Source: Acholeplasmataceae bacterium
GTDB lineage: Bacteria > Bacillota_I > Bacilli_A > ML615J-28 > CAG-698
Assembly: GCA_012840905.1 (NCBI GenBank)
Contig: DUVT01000010.1
Coordinates: forward strand, 1-6,978
Length of the DNA: 6,978 bases
Direction of reading: 5' to 3'
In this document: in pieces, positions 1 through 5,996 of the stretch
Position numbering within the stretch: the stretch's first letter is position 1
How the letters are laid out: the number at the start of each line of letters is the position of its first letter
The notes under the pieces: model-generated
Told to the model about the DNA's origin: nothing
Database searches by the model: none
Seen by the model: only the letters and a program-made list of their open reading frames with translations
Translations under genes and position numbers: made by a program

Positions 1-395
1 GAATGATTGCATCTCATCTAGTAAATGTTAGTGGTGTAAGTAAGCACTTAAAAGAAAGTTTAGTTACTTATAGTGATGAAGCTAAAATAAAATATTTAGG
101 TGTAAGTAATAAAACACTGAACAAATTTGGTGCTGTTAGCCAAGAAGTTGTAATTGAAATGGTAGCAGGTCTAAAAGAAGAAACTAATGCAGATATTGTT
201 GTTGCAACTACGGGCTATGCAGGACCTGATGGTGAAGAAGACAAAATCGGATTAGTATACTTTGGAATTATCGTAAATAACAAACTACATGTTTTTCATA
301 AACAATTTCGTGGAAATCGCAATATGATTAGAACTAGAGCGACATTATTTACACTATTTAAGGTATTATCGCTAATAAAGCAATCAGTTCGCTAA
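1..395 (+). CDS. cinA: CinA C-terminal domain / nicotinamide-nucleotide amidase, 5'-truncated by window edge
   Basis: This is the C-terminal part of a CinA C-terminal-domain protein. In other bacteria this domain deamidates nicotinamide mononucleotide (PncC activity) in pyridine nucleotide recycling, in the cytoplasm. The visible 130 residues carry the family signatures in order: an Ile-Ala-x-x-Leu-x-x-Val-x-Gly-x-Ser segment near the start, Tyr-Ser-x-Glu-Ala-Lys at about 23-28, Gly-Ala-Val-Ser at about 43-46, and Thr-Gly-Tyr-Ala-Gly-Pro-Asp-Gly at about 70-77, followed by Gly-Leu-Val-Tyr. The ATG at position 3 is probably an internal Met. The two bases before it fit a Gly codon of the conserved Thr-Gly-Gly motif, which with the catalytic Ser lies just outside the window. 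Whether the full protein is a stand-alone amidase or a full CinA with an N-terminal MoaB-like domain cannot be told. The gene ends with TAA, and no terminator hairpin is visible before the tex promoter. Confidence 0.9.
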   Translation, partial: MIASHLVNVSGVSKHLKESLVTYSDEAKIKYLGVSNKTLNKFGAVSQEVVIEMVAGLKEETNADIVVATTGYAGPDGEEDKIGLVYFGIIVNNKLHVFHKQFRGNRNMIRTRATLFTLFKVLSLIKQSVR

Positions 396-400
396 AAAGT

Positions 401-429
401 TTGAAATTCTAACTAGTTAATGATATAAT
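401..429 (+). promoter_or_regulatory. Sigma-A-type promoter with extended -10, upstream of tex
   Basis: The -35 box TTGAAA (401-406) is one mismatch from TTGACA. It is separated by exactly 17 bases from a perfect -10 box TATAAT (424-429), with an extended -10 TG at 421-422. Transcription would start near 436, giving a leader of about 30 bases before the tex ATG. A 10-base perfect palindrome, TAACTAGTTA (410-419), sits in the spacer; its role is unknown. The promoter begins only six bases after the cinA stop codon, so tex and the genes behind it can be expressed independently of cinA. Confidence 0.8.
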
Positions 430-448
430 AATAATGTTATAAATTTTT

Positions 449-453
449 GGAGG
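449..453 (+). promoter_or_regulatory. Shine-Dalgarno of tex, unusually far from the start
   Basis: GGAGG lies 13 bases before the ATG at 467, longer than the usual 5-9. The intervening bases are all A/T. No ATG, GTG or TTG occurs closer in frame: the codon before the ATG is ATT and the one before that is the stop TAA. The ATG at 467 is therefore the only conventional start. Confidence 0.6.
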
Positions 454-466
454 ATATATATAAATT

Positions 467-2701
467 ATGGAAAATCAATACATTAATGACCAATTATTGA
501 AGAAAATTTCAGAAGAACAAAATGTAAAAGTTAGTCAAATTAATGCTGTGTTAAAGTTAATTGAAGAAGGGGCTACAGTACCATTTATTGCTCGTTATCG
601 TAAAGAAGCTACAGGGGGCTTAGACGAAGAACAAATCAGAGCGATCTATCAAGAATGGGATTATGGACAAAAATTAGCTGAAAGAAAAGAACAAGTAATG
701 AGGCTAATTGAAGAAAAGGGGAAATTAACTGAAGAGTTAAAGAAAGAAATTATTGCTGCCAATAAATTATCTGAAATTGAAGATATTTATAGGCCATATA
801 AAGAAAAACGTAAGACAAGAGCTACTGAAGCGATTAAAAAAGGCTTGGAGCCACTTGCAGATTATTTATTAAGTTTCCCGGAGTCTGGTGATGTAGAAGT
901 TGAAGCGGCTAAATATGTAACAGCAGAAATTACAGAAGAAGCTAAAAAAGCTGGAACTGTTGTTGAAAATGTTGAAGAAGCATTACAAGGCGCAATGGAT
1001 ATTGTTGCTGAAAGAGTTTCAGATGAAGCTAAATATAGAAAATGGATTCGTGCATTATTCCATCGTACAGGTGAAATTGCTACAGTAGTTAGAGATAAAA
1101 CTTTAGATGAAAAACGCGTTTATGAAATGTACTATGATTATCAAGAACCAATTAGTACAATTAAAGAACATAGAGTTCTTGCAATTAACCGCGGTGAAGC
1201 AGAAAAAGTATTAAGAGTTTCAATCGTAGAAGAATTTGAACGAGTAATGAGATTCTTAAGAAGAAATGTTATTACAAATGAAAATAGTGTAACTGTACAA
1301 TATGTAGAAAAAGCCATTGAAGATGCTTATAAACGCTTAATTAAGCCTTCAATTGAAAGAGAAATTCGTGCAGAATTAAAAGAACGTGCAGAAGACCAAG
1401 CAATTAAGGTATTCGCAGAAAACTTAAAGAATTACTTATTAACTCCACCAATGAAAGGAAAAGTTGTGCTTGGAGTTGACCCAGCTTATCGTACAGGTTG
1501 TAAACTAGCTGTAGTTGATGAAACTGGCAAAGTTCTTGATAAGGGAGTAATTTATCCTCACCAAATTACAAAAGGTGAAGATGTATCTGAAGAAAGAATT
1601 GTAAAATCAACTAAAACAGTATTAGACTTTATAAATAAATATAAAGTTGAAGTTATCGCAATCGGTAACGGAACAGCTAGCCGTGAAACAGAAAGTTTTA
1701 TTGCTGATTTATTAAAAGAAAGCGGTAAAAACAAAGAAGTTAATTATATTATCGTTAACGAAGCTGGAGCGAGTGTTTACTCTGCAAGTGATCTTGCAAG
1801 AGAAGAATTCCCTGATTATGAGGTTGAAGAAAGATCTGCAGTATCAATTGCGCGTCGTCTTCAAGACCCATTATCAGAATTAGTTAAAATTGATCCAAAA
1901 TCAATTGGTGTTGGTCAATACCAATATGATGTTAGTCAAAGCAAATTATCAACTACACTTGATAACGTTGTAGAAGATGCAGTTAATAGTGTAGGTGTAA
2001 ATATAAATAGTGCATCAGTTTCTTTATTACAAAGAGTATCTGGCTTAAACGCAAGATTTGCAAAACTTATTGTAAATCACCGTGATGAAAATGGTATGTT
2101 TAAGAGTCGTGATGATATTAAAGAAATTAAAGGAATCGGTGAAAAAACTCTTGAACAATCCATTGGTTTCTTACGTATTCCTGACGGGGTTGAAAAACTT
2201 GATATGACAGCTATTCACCCTGAAAGTTATGAAATCGCAAATAAAATCTTAGAAAAGCTTGGCTTTACTAAAGATGATATTGGAACTGATGAATTAGTTA
2301 AAGCAGTTAAAAAAGCAGATAAAGCAAAATTAAGAGAAGGTTTAGACGTTGGAGAATATACATTCAATGATATTCTTGATGCGTTTGTTGCACCTTTAAG
2401 AGACCCACGCGATAAGTTTGATAAACCAATCTTACGTAGTGATGTTTTACAAATCGAAGACTTAAAAGAAGGTATGGAATTACAAGGAACAGTACGTAAT
2501 GTAGTTGACTTTGGTGCCTTCGTTGACTGCGGTGTTAAAGAAGATGGATTAGTTCACTTATCTAGAATGAGCAAAAAATACATTAAACATCCACTTGATG
2601 TTGTAAGTGTAGGCCAAATTGTTAAGGTTTGGGTTGTTTCTGTAGATGTTGCAAAAGGCAGAGTGGAATTATCAATGATTCCTCCACATGAAAAAGCATA
2701 A
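467..2701 (+). CDS. tex: Tex family S1 RNA-binding transcription accessory protein
   Basis: This is a full-length Tex protein of 744 residues, within the usual range for the family. Tex proteins are cytoplasmic nucleic-acid-binding factors related to eukaryotic Spt6 and linked to transcription and RNA metabolism; the exact bacterial role is not settled. Visible layout: a helical Tex N-terminal region (about 1-320) with the conserved Val-Pro-Phe-Ile-Ala-Arg-Tyr-Arg-Lys-Glu at 38-47 and Ile-Glu-Asp-Ile-Tyr-x-Pro-Tyr at 104-111; a YqgF/RNase H-like domain (about 332-460) with Gly-Val-Asp-Pro-Ala-x-Arg-Thr-Gly at 336-344, Ile-Gly-Asn-Gly-Thr-Ala-Ser at 399-405 and Asn-Glu-Ala-Gly-Ala-Ser at 431-436; a helix-hairpin-helix region (about 500-572) with Ile-Lys-Gly-Ile-Gly at 554-558; and a C-terminal S1 domain (about 667-738) with Val-Asp-Phe-Gly-Ala-Phe-Val-Asp at 680-687. 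Nothing appears broken. It is followed 31 bases later by the nucleotidyltransferase gene with no terminator between, so co-transcription is likely. Confidence 0.97.
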   Translation: MENQYINDQLLKKISEEQNVKVSQINAVLKLIEEGATVPFIARYRKEATGGLDEEQIRAIYQEWDYGQKLAERKEQVMRLIEEKGKLTEELKKEIIAANKLSEIEDIYRPYKEKRKTRATEAIKKGLEPLADYLLSFPESGDVEVEAAKYVTAEITEEAKKAGTVVENVEEALQGAMDIVAERVSDEAKYRKWIRALFHRTGEIATVVRDKTLDEKRVYEMYYDYQEPISTIKEHRVLAINRGEAEKVLRVSIVEEFERVMRFLRRNVITNENSVTVQYVEKAIEDAYKRLIKPSIEREIRAELKERAEDQAIKVFAENLKNYLLTPPMKGKVVLGVDPAYRTGCKLAVVDETGKVLDKGVIYPHQITKGEDVSEERIVKSTKTVLDFINKYKVEVIAIGNGTASRETESFIADLLKESGKNKEVNYIIVNEAGASVYSASDLAREEFPDYEVEERSAVSIARRLQDPLSELVKIDPKSIGVGQYQYDVSQSKLSTTLDNVVEDAVNSVGVNINSASVSLLQRVSGLNARFAKLIVNHRDENGMFKSRDDIKEIKGIGEKTLEQSIGFLRIPDGVEKLDMTAIHPESYEIANKILEKLGFTKDDIGTDELVKAVKKADKAKLREGLDVGEYTFNDILDAFVAPLRDPRDKFDKPILRSDVLQIEDLKEGMELQGTVRNVVDFGAFVDCGVKEDGLVHLSRMSKKYIKHPLDVVSVGQIVKVWVVSVDVAKGRVELSMIPPHEKA

Positions 2702-2732
2702 AAACAATATTAATATAAGTAGGGTGAAGTAA

Positions 2733-3485
2733 ATGCGCCAATATGAAGCGGTTGAAATTATTGTAAAAGCAATAATCGAGGATGGTTTGGCTGAAACTGT
2801 TTACTTAAAAGGCTCACTTGCAAGAGCTAGCGAAGATGAATACTCAAACATCGATTTATATGCGATTGTAGAAGAGGAAAATCTTTCTAGCTTTCGCATA
2901 AAAGCCCTAAACTACCTAGAATCATATTCAAGCATTCTTCATAGTAGATCTTTTAAAAATAAAATAGTTTGTGTATATGAAGTTGACTTAATTGTAAATT
3001 TATCTTTTCATACATTAACAAACTTAACTTATGAAGATAAAATAGTAGTTATTTATGATCCTAAGAAATATTTAGAAAACTATGAATTTTTGCCTGCAAT
3101 CTATAGTCCAGAAGAAATTGGAAGTTTAGTAGAAGAGATGCTATTTACTGCACTAGAGTTTCGTAAAGCATATCTTCGAAAAGATGAACTGTATTCTTTT
3201 AGCCTTGCGGGAGAGTTATTAAAATATTTAGGAATCATAATTAGAACCAAATATGATGAAGAAAATGCGAGATTAGGTTTTAAAAATTTTGAGTTTGAGT
3301 TTGACGAAGAAGATATCTTTCGTGAAACCTTAAAACTATATAAATTATCCTCTAGCTTAGAATGTGTTAAAATGCAACTTGTTTTATTAGATGGTTATAT
3401 AAATAATATGCCTATCTTACTAGTAGAACACATTAACCTTGATTTCTATGCTTTTGTAAAACGAAAAATTATGAGTATCGATTAG
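2733..3485 (+). CDS. Nucleotidyltransferase-fold protein with helical C-terminal region, substrate unknown
   Basis: This 250-residue protein has an N-terminal polymerase-beta-like nucleotidyltransferase core. The motif runs Gly27-Ser28 ... Tyr37-Ser38-Asn39-Ile40-Asp41-Leu42, followed by a likely third acidic position at Asp85 in a beta strand (Glu83-Val-Asp85-Leu-Ile-Val). A Val-Ile-Tyr-Asp-Pro segment lies at about 106-110. The rest (about 120-250) looks mostly helical, as in the C-terminal halves of aminoglycoside and lincosamide nucleotidyltransferase relatives. The usual first metal-binding Asp of the Gly-Ser...Asp-x-Asp motif is Asn here (codon AAC, 2847-2849), so activity may be altered or lost. 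The general layout resembles small-molecule nucleotidyltransferases of the ANT/Lnu kind, but no specific substrate can be named and resistance should not be assumed. AGGGTG (2721-2726) lies six bases before the ATG and serves as a modest ribosome binding site. The stop codon TAG overlaps the ribosome binding site of the next gene. Confidence 0.8.
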   Translation: MRQYEAVEIIVKAIIEDGLAETVYLKGSLARASEDEYSNIDLYAIVEEENLSSFRIKALNYLESYSSILHSRSFKNKIVCVYEVDLIVNLSFHTLTNLTYEDKIVVIYDPKKYLENYEFLPAIYSPEEIGSLVEEMLFTALEFRKAYLRKDELYSFSLAGELLKYLGIIIRTKYDEENARLGFKNFEFEFDEEDIFRETLKLYKLSSSLECVKMQLVLLDGYINNMPILLVEHINLDFYAFVKRKIMSID

Positions 3486-3490
3486 GAGAA
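3484..3490 (+). promoter_or_regulatory. Shine-Dalgarno of the lipid kinase gene, overlapping the upstream stop codon
   Basis: AGGAGAA begins inside the TAG stop (3483-3485) of the nucleotidyltransferase gene. Its AGGAG core ends 13 bases before the ATG at 3502, again a long A/T-only spacer. The overlap suggests that ribosomes finishing the upstream gene could feed the downstream start. Confidence 0.6.
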
Positions 3491-3501
3491 AATTATATTA
3501 T

Positions 3502-4407
3502 ATGAAACACGTTTTTGTAATCAACCCTACTGCTGGGAAGAAAGATATTACAAAAAAACTTACTGAAAAAATAACAACAACCCTAAAAGATCATGACTAT
3601 GAAATATATGTTACAAAAGCTCCGTTAGATGCAAAAAAGTTTGTAAGAGAGTACTCGGAAAATAACCAAGACAAAGAAATTAGATTTTATAGTTGCGGTG
3701 GCGATGGAACTTTAAATGAAGTTATTAATGGTGCTTATGGATTTTCCAATGTAAGTGTTGCCTGTTATCCATCTGGTTCAGGTAATGACTTCATTAAATA
3801 CTTTGGTACCAAAGAAGAGTATTTAGATCTTGAAAATTTAGTTAATGGAAAAACTGTTGAAGTTGATTTACTAAAACTAAATGGCAGATTCGGAGTAAAT
3901 ATATTTAATCTTGGTTTTGATGCAAATGTTGCTGAAAGGATGATTAAATATAAAAGATTACCTTTAGTTACTGGTAAGGGTGCATACATTTTAGGTGTTA
4001 TCGTTAGCTTCTTTCATAAGTTAACAACAGAAATGCAAGTTTATGTTGATGATAATTTAGTCTATGATGGAAATGGAGTATTAACTGCAGTTGCAAATGC
4101 GATTTGCTATGGCGGTGGTTTCTATTGTACACCTAAGGCTAAAGTAAATGATGGTCTACTTGATGTAGTTGTTGTAAAAAAGGTAAGTAGATCAAAATTT
4201 GTGAGATTTATAAAATTTTATAAACGTGGAACTCACTTAGATGAACCAAAATTAAAAGATTACATTCTCTATAAACGAGGTAGTGTTTGTACAATCAAAA
4301 CAGCTAAACCAGTCAATTATGCAATTGATGGTGAAATGAATAAAACAAATGAAATAACAATTAGTGTTGTTCCAAAAGCAATTAAATTTGTTATTATAGA
4401 TAAGTAA
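3502..4407 (+). CDS. Diacylglycerol kinase family lipid kinase (YegS/BmrU-like)
   Basis: This is a complete 301-residue member of the DAGK-catalytic/YegS family, which uses ATP to phosphorylate lipid hydroxyls (diacylglycerol or related lipids) at the cytoplasmic membrane face. N-terminal nucleotide-binding domain: Asn8-Pro-Thr-Ala-Gly-Lys at 8-13, Gly66-Gly-Asp-Gly-Thr-Leu-Asn-Glu at 66-73, and Ser-Gly-Ser-Gly-Asn-Asp at 91-96. C-terminal beta domain: Leu-Gly-Phe-Asp-Ala-Asn at 137-142, Gly-Gly-Gly-Phe at 204-207, Asn-Asp-Gly-Leu-Leu-Asp at 216-221, and Asp276-Gly-Glu278. The last of these matches the catalytic Asp-Gly-Glu of bacterial DgkB in position and context. The Ser-Gly-Ser-Gly-Asn-Asp form of the middle motif is closer to YegS/BmrU than to DgkB, which has a Thr in that loop, so the substrate is left open. 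It ends 71 bases before acpP, with no convincing terminator between. There is no signal peptide or membrane segment, consistent with a peripheral enzyme. Confidence 0.92.
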   Translation: MKHVFVINPTAGKKDITKKLTEKITTTLKDHDYEIYVTKAPLDAKKFVREYSENNQDKEIRFYSCGGDGTLNEVINGAYGFSNVSVACYPSGSGNDFIKYFGTKEEYLDLENLVNGKTVEVDLLKLNGRFGVNIFNLGFDANVAERMIKYKRLPLVTGKGAYILGVIVSFFHKLTTEMQVYVDDNLVYDGNGVLTAVANAICYGGGFYCTPKAKVNDGLLDVVVVKKVSRSKFVRFIKFYKRGTHLDEPKLKDYILYKRGSVCTIKTAKPVNYAIDGEMNKTNEITISVVPKAIKFVIIDK

Positions 4408-4420
4408 AACCTTTTTCTAA

Positions 4421-4449
4421 TTGACAAAAAGCGAAGACTAATTTATAAT
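4421..4449 (+). promoter_or_regulatory. Perfect-consensus sigma-A-type promoter of acpP
   Basis: TTGACA (4421-4426) and TATAAT (4444-4449) match the sigma-A/sigma-70 consensus at all 12 positions, with the optimal 17-base spacer. The predicted start near 4456 leaves a leader of about 23 bases carrying AGGAGG (4465-4470), which lies 8 bases before the acpP ATG. Both transcription and translation signals are therefore near ideal, as expected for the very abundant acyl carrier protein. Confidence 0.9.
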
Positions 4450-4478
4450 AATATATACAAAATCAGGAGGAAATAATT

Positions 4479-4709
4479 ATGGTATTTGAAAAAGTTAGAA
4501 AGTTAATTGCTACTGAATTAAATATTAAAGAAGAAGAAATAAAATTAGAATCAGATCTTACTCAAGATCTTGGCGCTGATAGCTTAGATGCAGTAGAATT
4601 AATTATGGCTATTGAAGATGAGTTTGATGTGCAAGTGAGTGATGAAGAAGCACAAAACATTCGCACAGTAAAAGATATTGTTGATTATTTATCTAAAAAA
4701 GAAAACTGA
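4479..4709 (+). CDS. acpP: Acyl carrier protein
   Basis: This 76-residue acidic protein is the usual size for a type II acyl carrier protein. It carries the conserved Gly32-Ala-Asp34-Ser35-Leu36-Asp motif, where Ser35 would receive the 4'-phosphopantetheine arm from holo-ACP synthase. It is followed by the acidic recognition helix (Asp37-[12 protein letters not shown]). In the cytoplasm it holds acyl chains as thioesters for fatty acid or phospholipid synthesis. It is not next to fabD, fabG, plsX or rnc, its common neighbours in Bacilli, but stands as a single-gene unit with its own promoter and terminator. From this window one cannot tell whether the organism has full fatty acid synthesis or uses the protein only for phospholipid acyl transfer. 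The stop codon is TGA, which shows that TGA is not read as Trp here. Confidence 0.97.
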   Translation: MVFEKVRKLIATELNIKEEEIKLESDLTQDLGADSLDAVELIMAIEDEFDVQVSDEEAQNIRTVKDIVDYLSKKEN

Positions 4710-4718
4710 AATTTTTAT

Positions 4719-4750
4719 AAGAGCCTCTTAGAAAGAGGTTCTTTTATTTT
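4719..4750 (+). terminator. Rho-independent terminator of acpP
   Basis: An 11-base-pair stem (4719-4729 with 4733-4743) contains one G-U pair and a core of GCCTCTT against AAGAGGT, closed by a three-base loop (AGA). It is followed by a T-rich tail, TTATTTT (4744-4750). It lies ten bases after the acpP stop and points the same way. It is the only clear intrinsic terminator in the window. Confidence 0.92.
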
Positions 4751-4753
4751 AAC

Positions 4754-4782
4754 TTGAATAAATTTTAAAAATGGAGTAAAAT
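4754..4782 (+). promoter_or_regulatory. Probable sigma-A-type promoter of the CDF transporter gene
   Basis: TTGAAT (4754-4759), 17 bases, then TAAAAT (4777-4782) gives a moderate promoter just after the acpP terminator. The predicted start near 4789 leaves only about 17 bases before the ATG. That is too short for a metal riboswitch such as yybP-ykoY, so any metal control would have to be by a repressor. No recognisable MntR or Fur-type operator was found by eye. An overlapping A/T-rich alternative (TATTAT, 4786-4791) cannot be excluded. Confidence 0.6.
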
Positions 4783-4805
4783 ACATATTATATAAGAGTG
4801 ATGTT

Positions 4806-5981
4806 ATGATAAAATTATTACCTAAAATATTTATAAAAGACTATAAAAATATTCATGATCCAAAAGTTAGAAACAATTATGGTAAACTTGCAGGTATAGT
4901 AGGAATAATTACAAATGTACTCTTAAGTATAATTAAGATAATTGCAGGTGTTTTATCACTTTCTATGGCTATAATTGCTGATGGACTTAATAACTTATCA
5001 GATGCGCTAGGATCGATTATAACTTTTATCGGCTTTAAAATGGCTGCAAAACCCGCTGATAGGGACCATCCATTTGGACACCAAAGAATTGAATATGTAA
5101 CTGGATTAATTATTTCTTTTTTAGTTTTATTTATCGGAGCTTCGCTTTTTAAAACTGGAATTGAGAAAATTATCAAACCAACAGATTTATTAATATCTAA
5201 ATTTTTATTAATTTTTCTTGGCTTTTCAATTCTTCTTAAAGTCTGGCAATACTTATATTACAGAAGAAGTGGTAAACTTATTAATTCAAAAGCATTACTT
5301 ACTGCAGCAGTAGACAGCTTAAATGATGTTATTACAACTACAGCAGTTGTAATATCTTTATTAGTTACTAACTTTTTTGAACTTAATATTGACGGTTATA
5401 TGACTGTAGTTGTTGCAATCTTTATCTTAATTGGTGGGGTTAAACTAGTAAAAGAGACAATCTCACCATTAATCGGAGAAGCACCAGATGCTAAGTTTAT
5501 TGAAAAAGTTTGCTATGATATATTAAGTTTTCGAGGTGTTTTAGGCTATCATGATTTAGTTGTTCACACTTATGGCCCTGGAAAGACTTTTATTACAGTC
5601 CATGTAGAAGTTGATGCAGCTAATAATGTTTTAGAAAGTCATAACTTAATTGATAGCATTGAACGCTATATTAATGATAAATACCAAACTAATTTAGTTA
5701 TTCATATGGATCCTGTCGAAACAAAAGATGAATATACACTAACAATTAAGAAGCAATTTGAAGAGATTGTAAAATCGATTGACCCAGTATTGAATTTTCA
5801 TGATTTTCGAATTGTAAAAGGTAGTAATAATATAAATGTAATATTTGATCTCGAGGTTCCAGATTATTTTGAAATTCATGAAAAAGACTTAATTGATAAA
5901 ATTAATAAAAAAGCAAAAAGAATTAATCCGAAATTTAATTTGATTATAATTATAGATGTAATCTTTACTGATTATGAGTAA
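4806..5981 (+). CDS. Cation diffusion facilitator, probable Mn2+ exporter (MntE/MneS-like)
   Basis: This 391-residue CDF family membrane protein exports divalent metal ions, normally by exchange with protons. Six hydrophobic segments are visible at about 28-52, 54-80, 97-117, 131-151, 172-190 and 196-215. The family signature Ala58-Asp59-Gly-Leu-Asn62-Asn-Leu-Ser-Asp66 and the loop Lys82-Pro-Ala-Asp...His88-Pro-Phe-Gly-His92 are clear. The intramembrane site reads Asn62, Asp66 (helix 2) and Asp170, Asp174 (helix 5). This N-D-D-D pattern is associated with Mn2+ export in Streptococcus MntE, as opposed to H-D-H-D in zinc exporters such as CzcD. Manganese is therefore the best guess. The cytosolic dimerisation domain (about 222-305) has His249-Asp250, His266, His279 and His300-x-Asp302. 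A C-terminal extension (about 320-391) looks like a diverged second copy. The ATG is preceded by a weak site, GAGTG (4796-4800). An ATG at 4801 is out of frame. The next gene starts 15 bases after the stop. Confidence 0.92.
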   Translation: MIKLLPKIFIKDYKNIHDPKVRNNYGKLAGIVGIITNVLLSIIKIIAGVLSLSMAIIADGLNNLSDALGSIITFIGFKMAAKPADRDHPFGHQRIEYVTGLIISFLVLFIGASLFKTGIEKIIKPTDLLISKFLLIFLGFSILLKVWQYLYYRRSGKLINSKALLTAAVDSLNDVITTTAVVISLLVTNFFELNIDGYMTVVVAIFILIGGVKLVKETISPLIGEAPDAKFIEKVCYDILSFRGVLGYHDLVVHTYGPGKTFITVHVEVDAANNVLESHNLIDSIERYINDKYQTNLVIHMDPVETKDEYTLTIKKQFEEIVKSIDPVLNFHDFRIVKGSNNINVIFDLEVPDYFEIHEKDLIDKINKKAKRINPKFNLIIIIDVIFTDYE

Positions 5982-5986
5982 AGTGT

Positions 5987-5991
5987 GGAGG
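5987..5991 (+). promoter_or_regulatory. Shine-Dalgarno that sets the start of the phosphohexomutase gene
   Basis: GGAGG lies five bases before the ATG at 5997, inside the 15-base gap after the CDF stop. The gap leaves no room for a separate promoter, so this gene is probably translated from the CDF transcript. The site supports 5997 over later Met codons. Confidence 0.8.
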
Positions 5992-5996
5992 GAAGT

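Noticed and set aside
2707..2716. Palindrome ATATTAATAT between tex and the nucleotidyltransferase gene
   Set aside because: It is composed only of A and T in a very AT-rich gap and has no associated T tract or spacing pattern. Chance is the simpler explanation.
2733..3485. Antibiotic resistance nucleotidyltransferase
   Set aside because: The fold is shared with ANT and Lnu enzymes, but a key Asp is missing, no drug-specific motif is recognised, and the neighbours are housekeeping genes without mobile elements.
3765..3989. Open frame on the minus strand, 74 residues
   Set aside because: It lies wholly inside the lipid kinase gene, antisense to its conserved motifs, and has no recognisable domain. 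It is a shadow of the real gene.
4411..4431. Possible hairpin CTTTTT ... AAAAAG after the lipid kinase gene
   Set aside because: The six-pair stem is almost all A-T with a nine-base loop and no T tract after it, and it overlaps the acpP -35 box. It is too weak to call a terminator.
4751..4805. Metal-sensing riboswitch before the CDF gene
   Set aside because: The space between the acpP terminator and the CDF start is only about 55 bases and already contains the promoter. A yybP-ykoY or NiCo-type element cannot fit.
4877..5176. Open frame on the minus strand, 99 residues
   Set aside because: It is antisense to the first membrane segments of the CDF gene. Its hydrophobic look follows from the complementary codons, and no family is recognisable.
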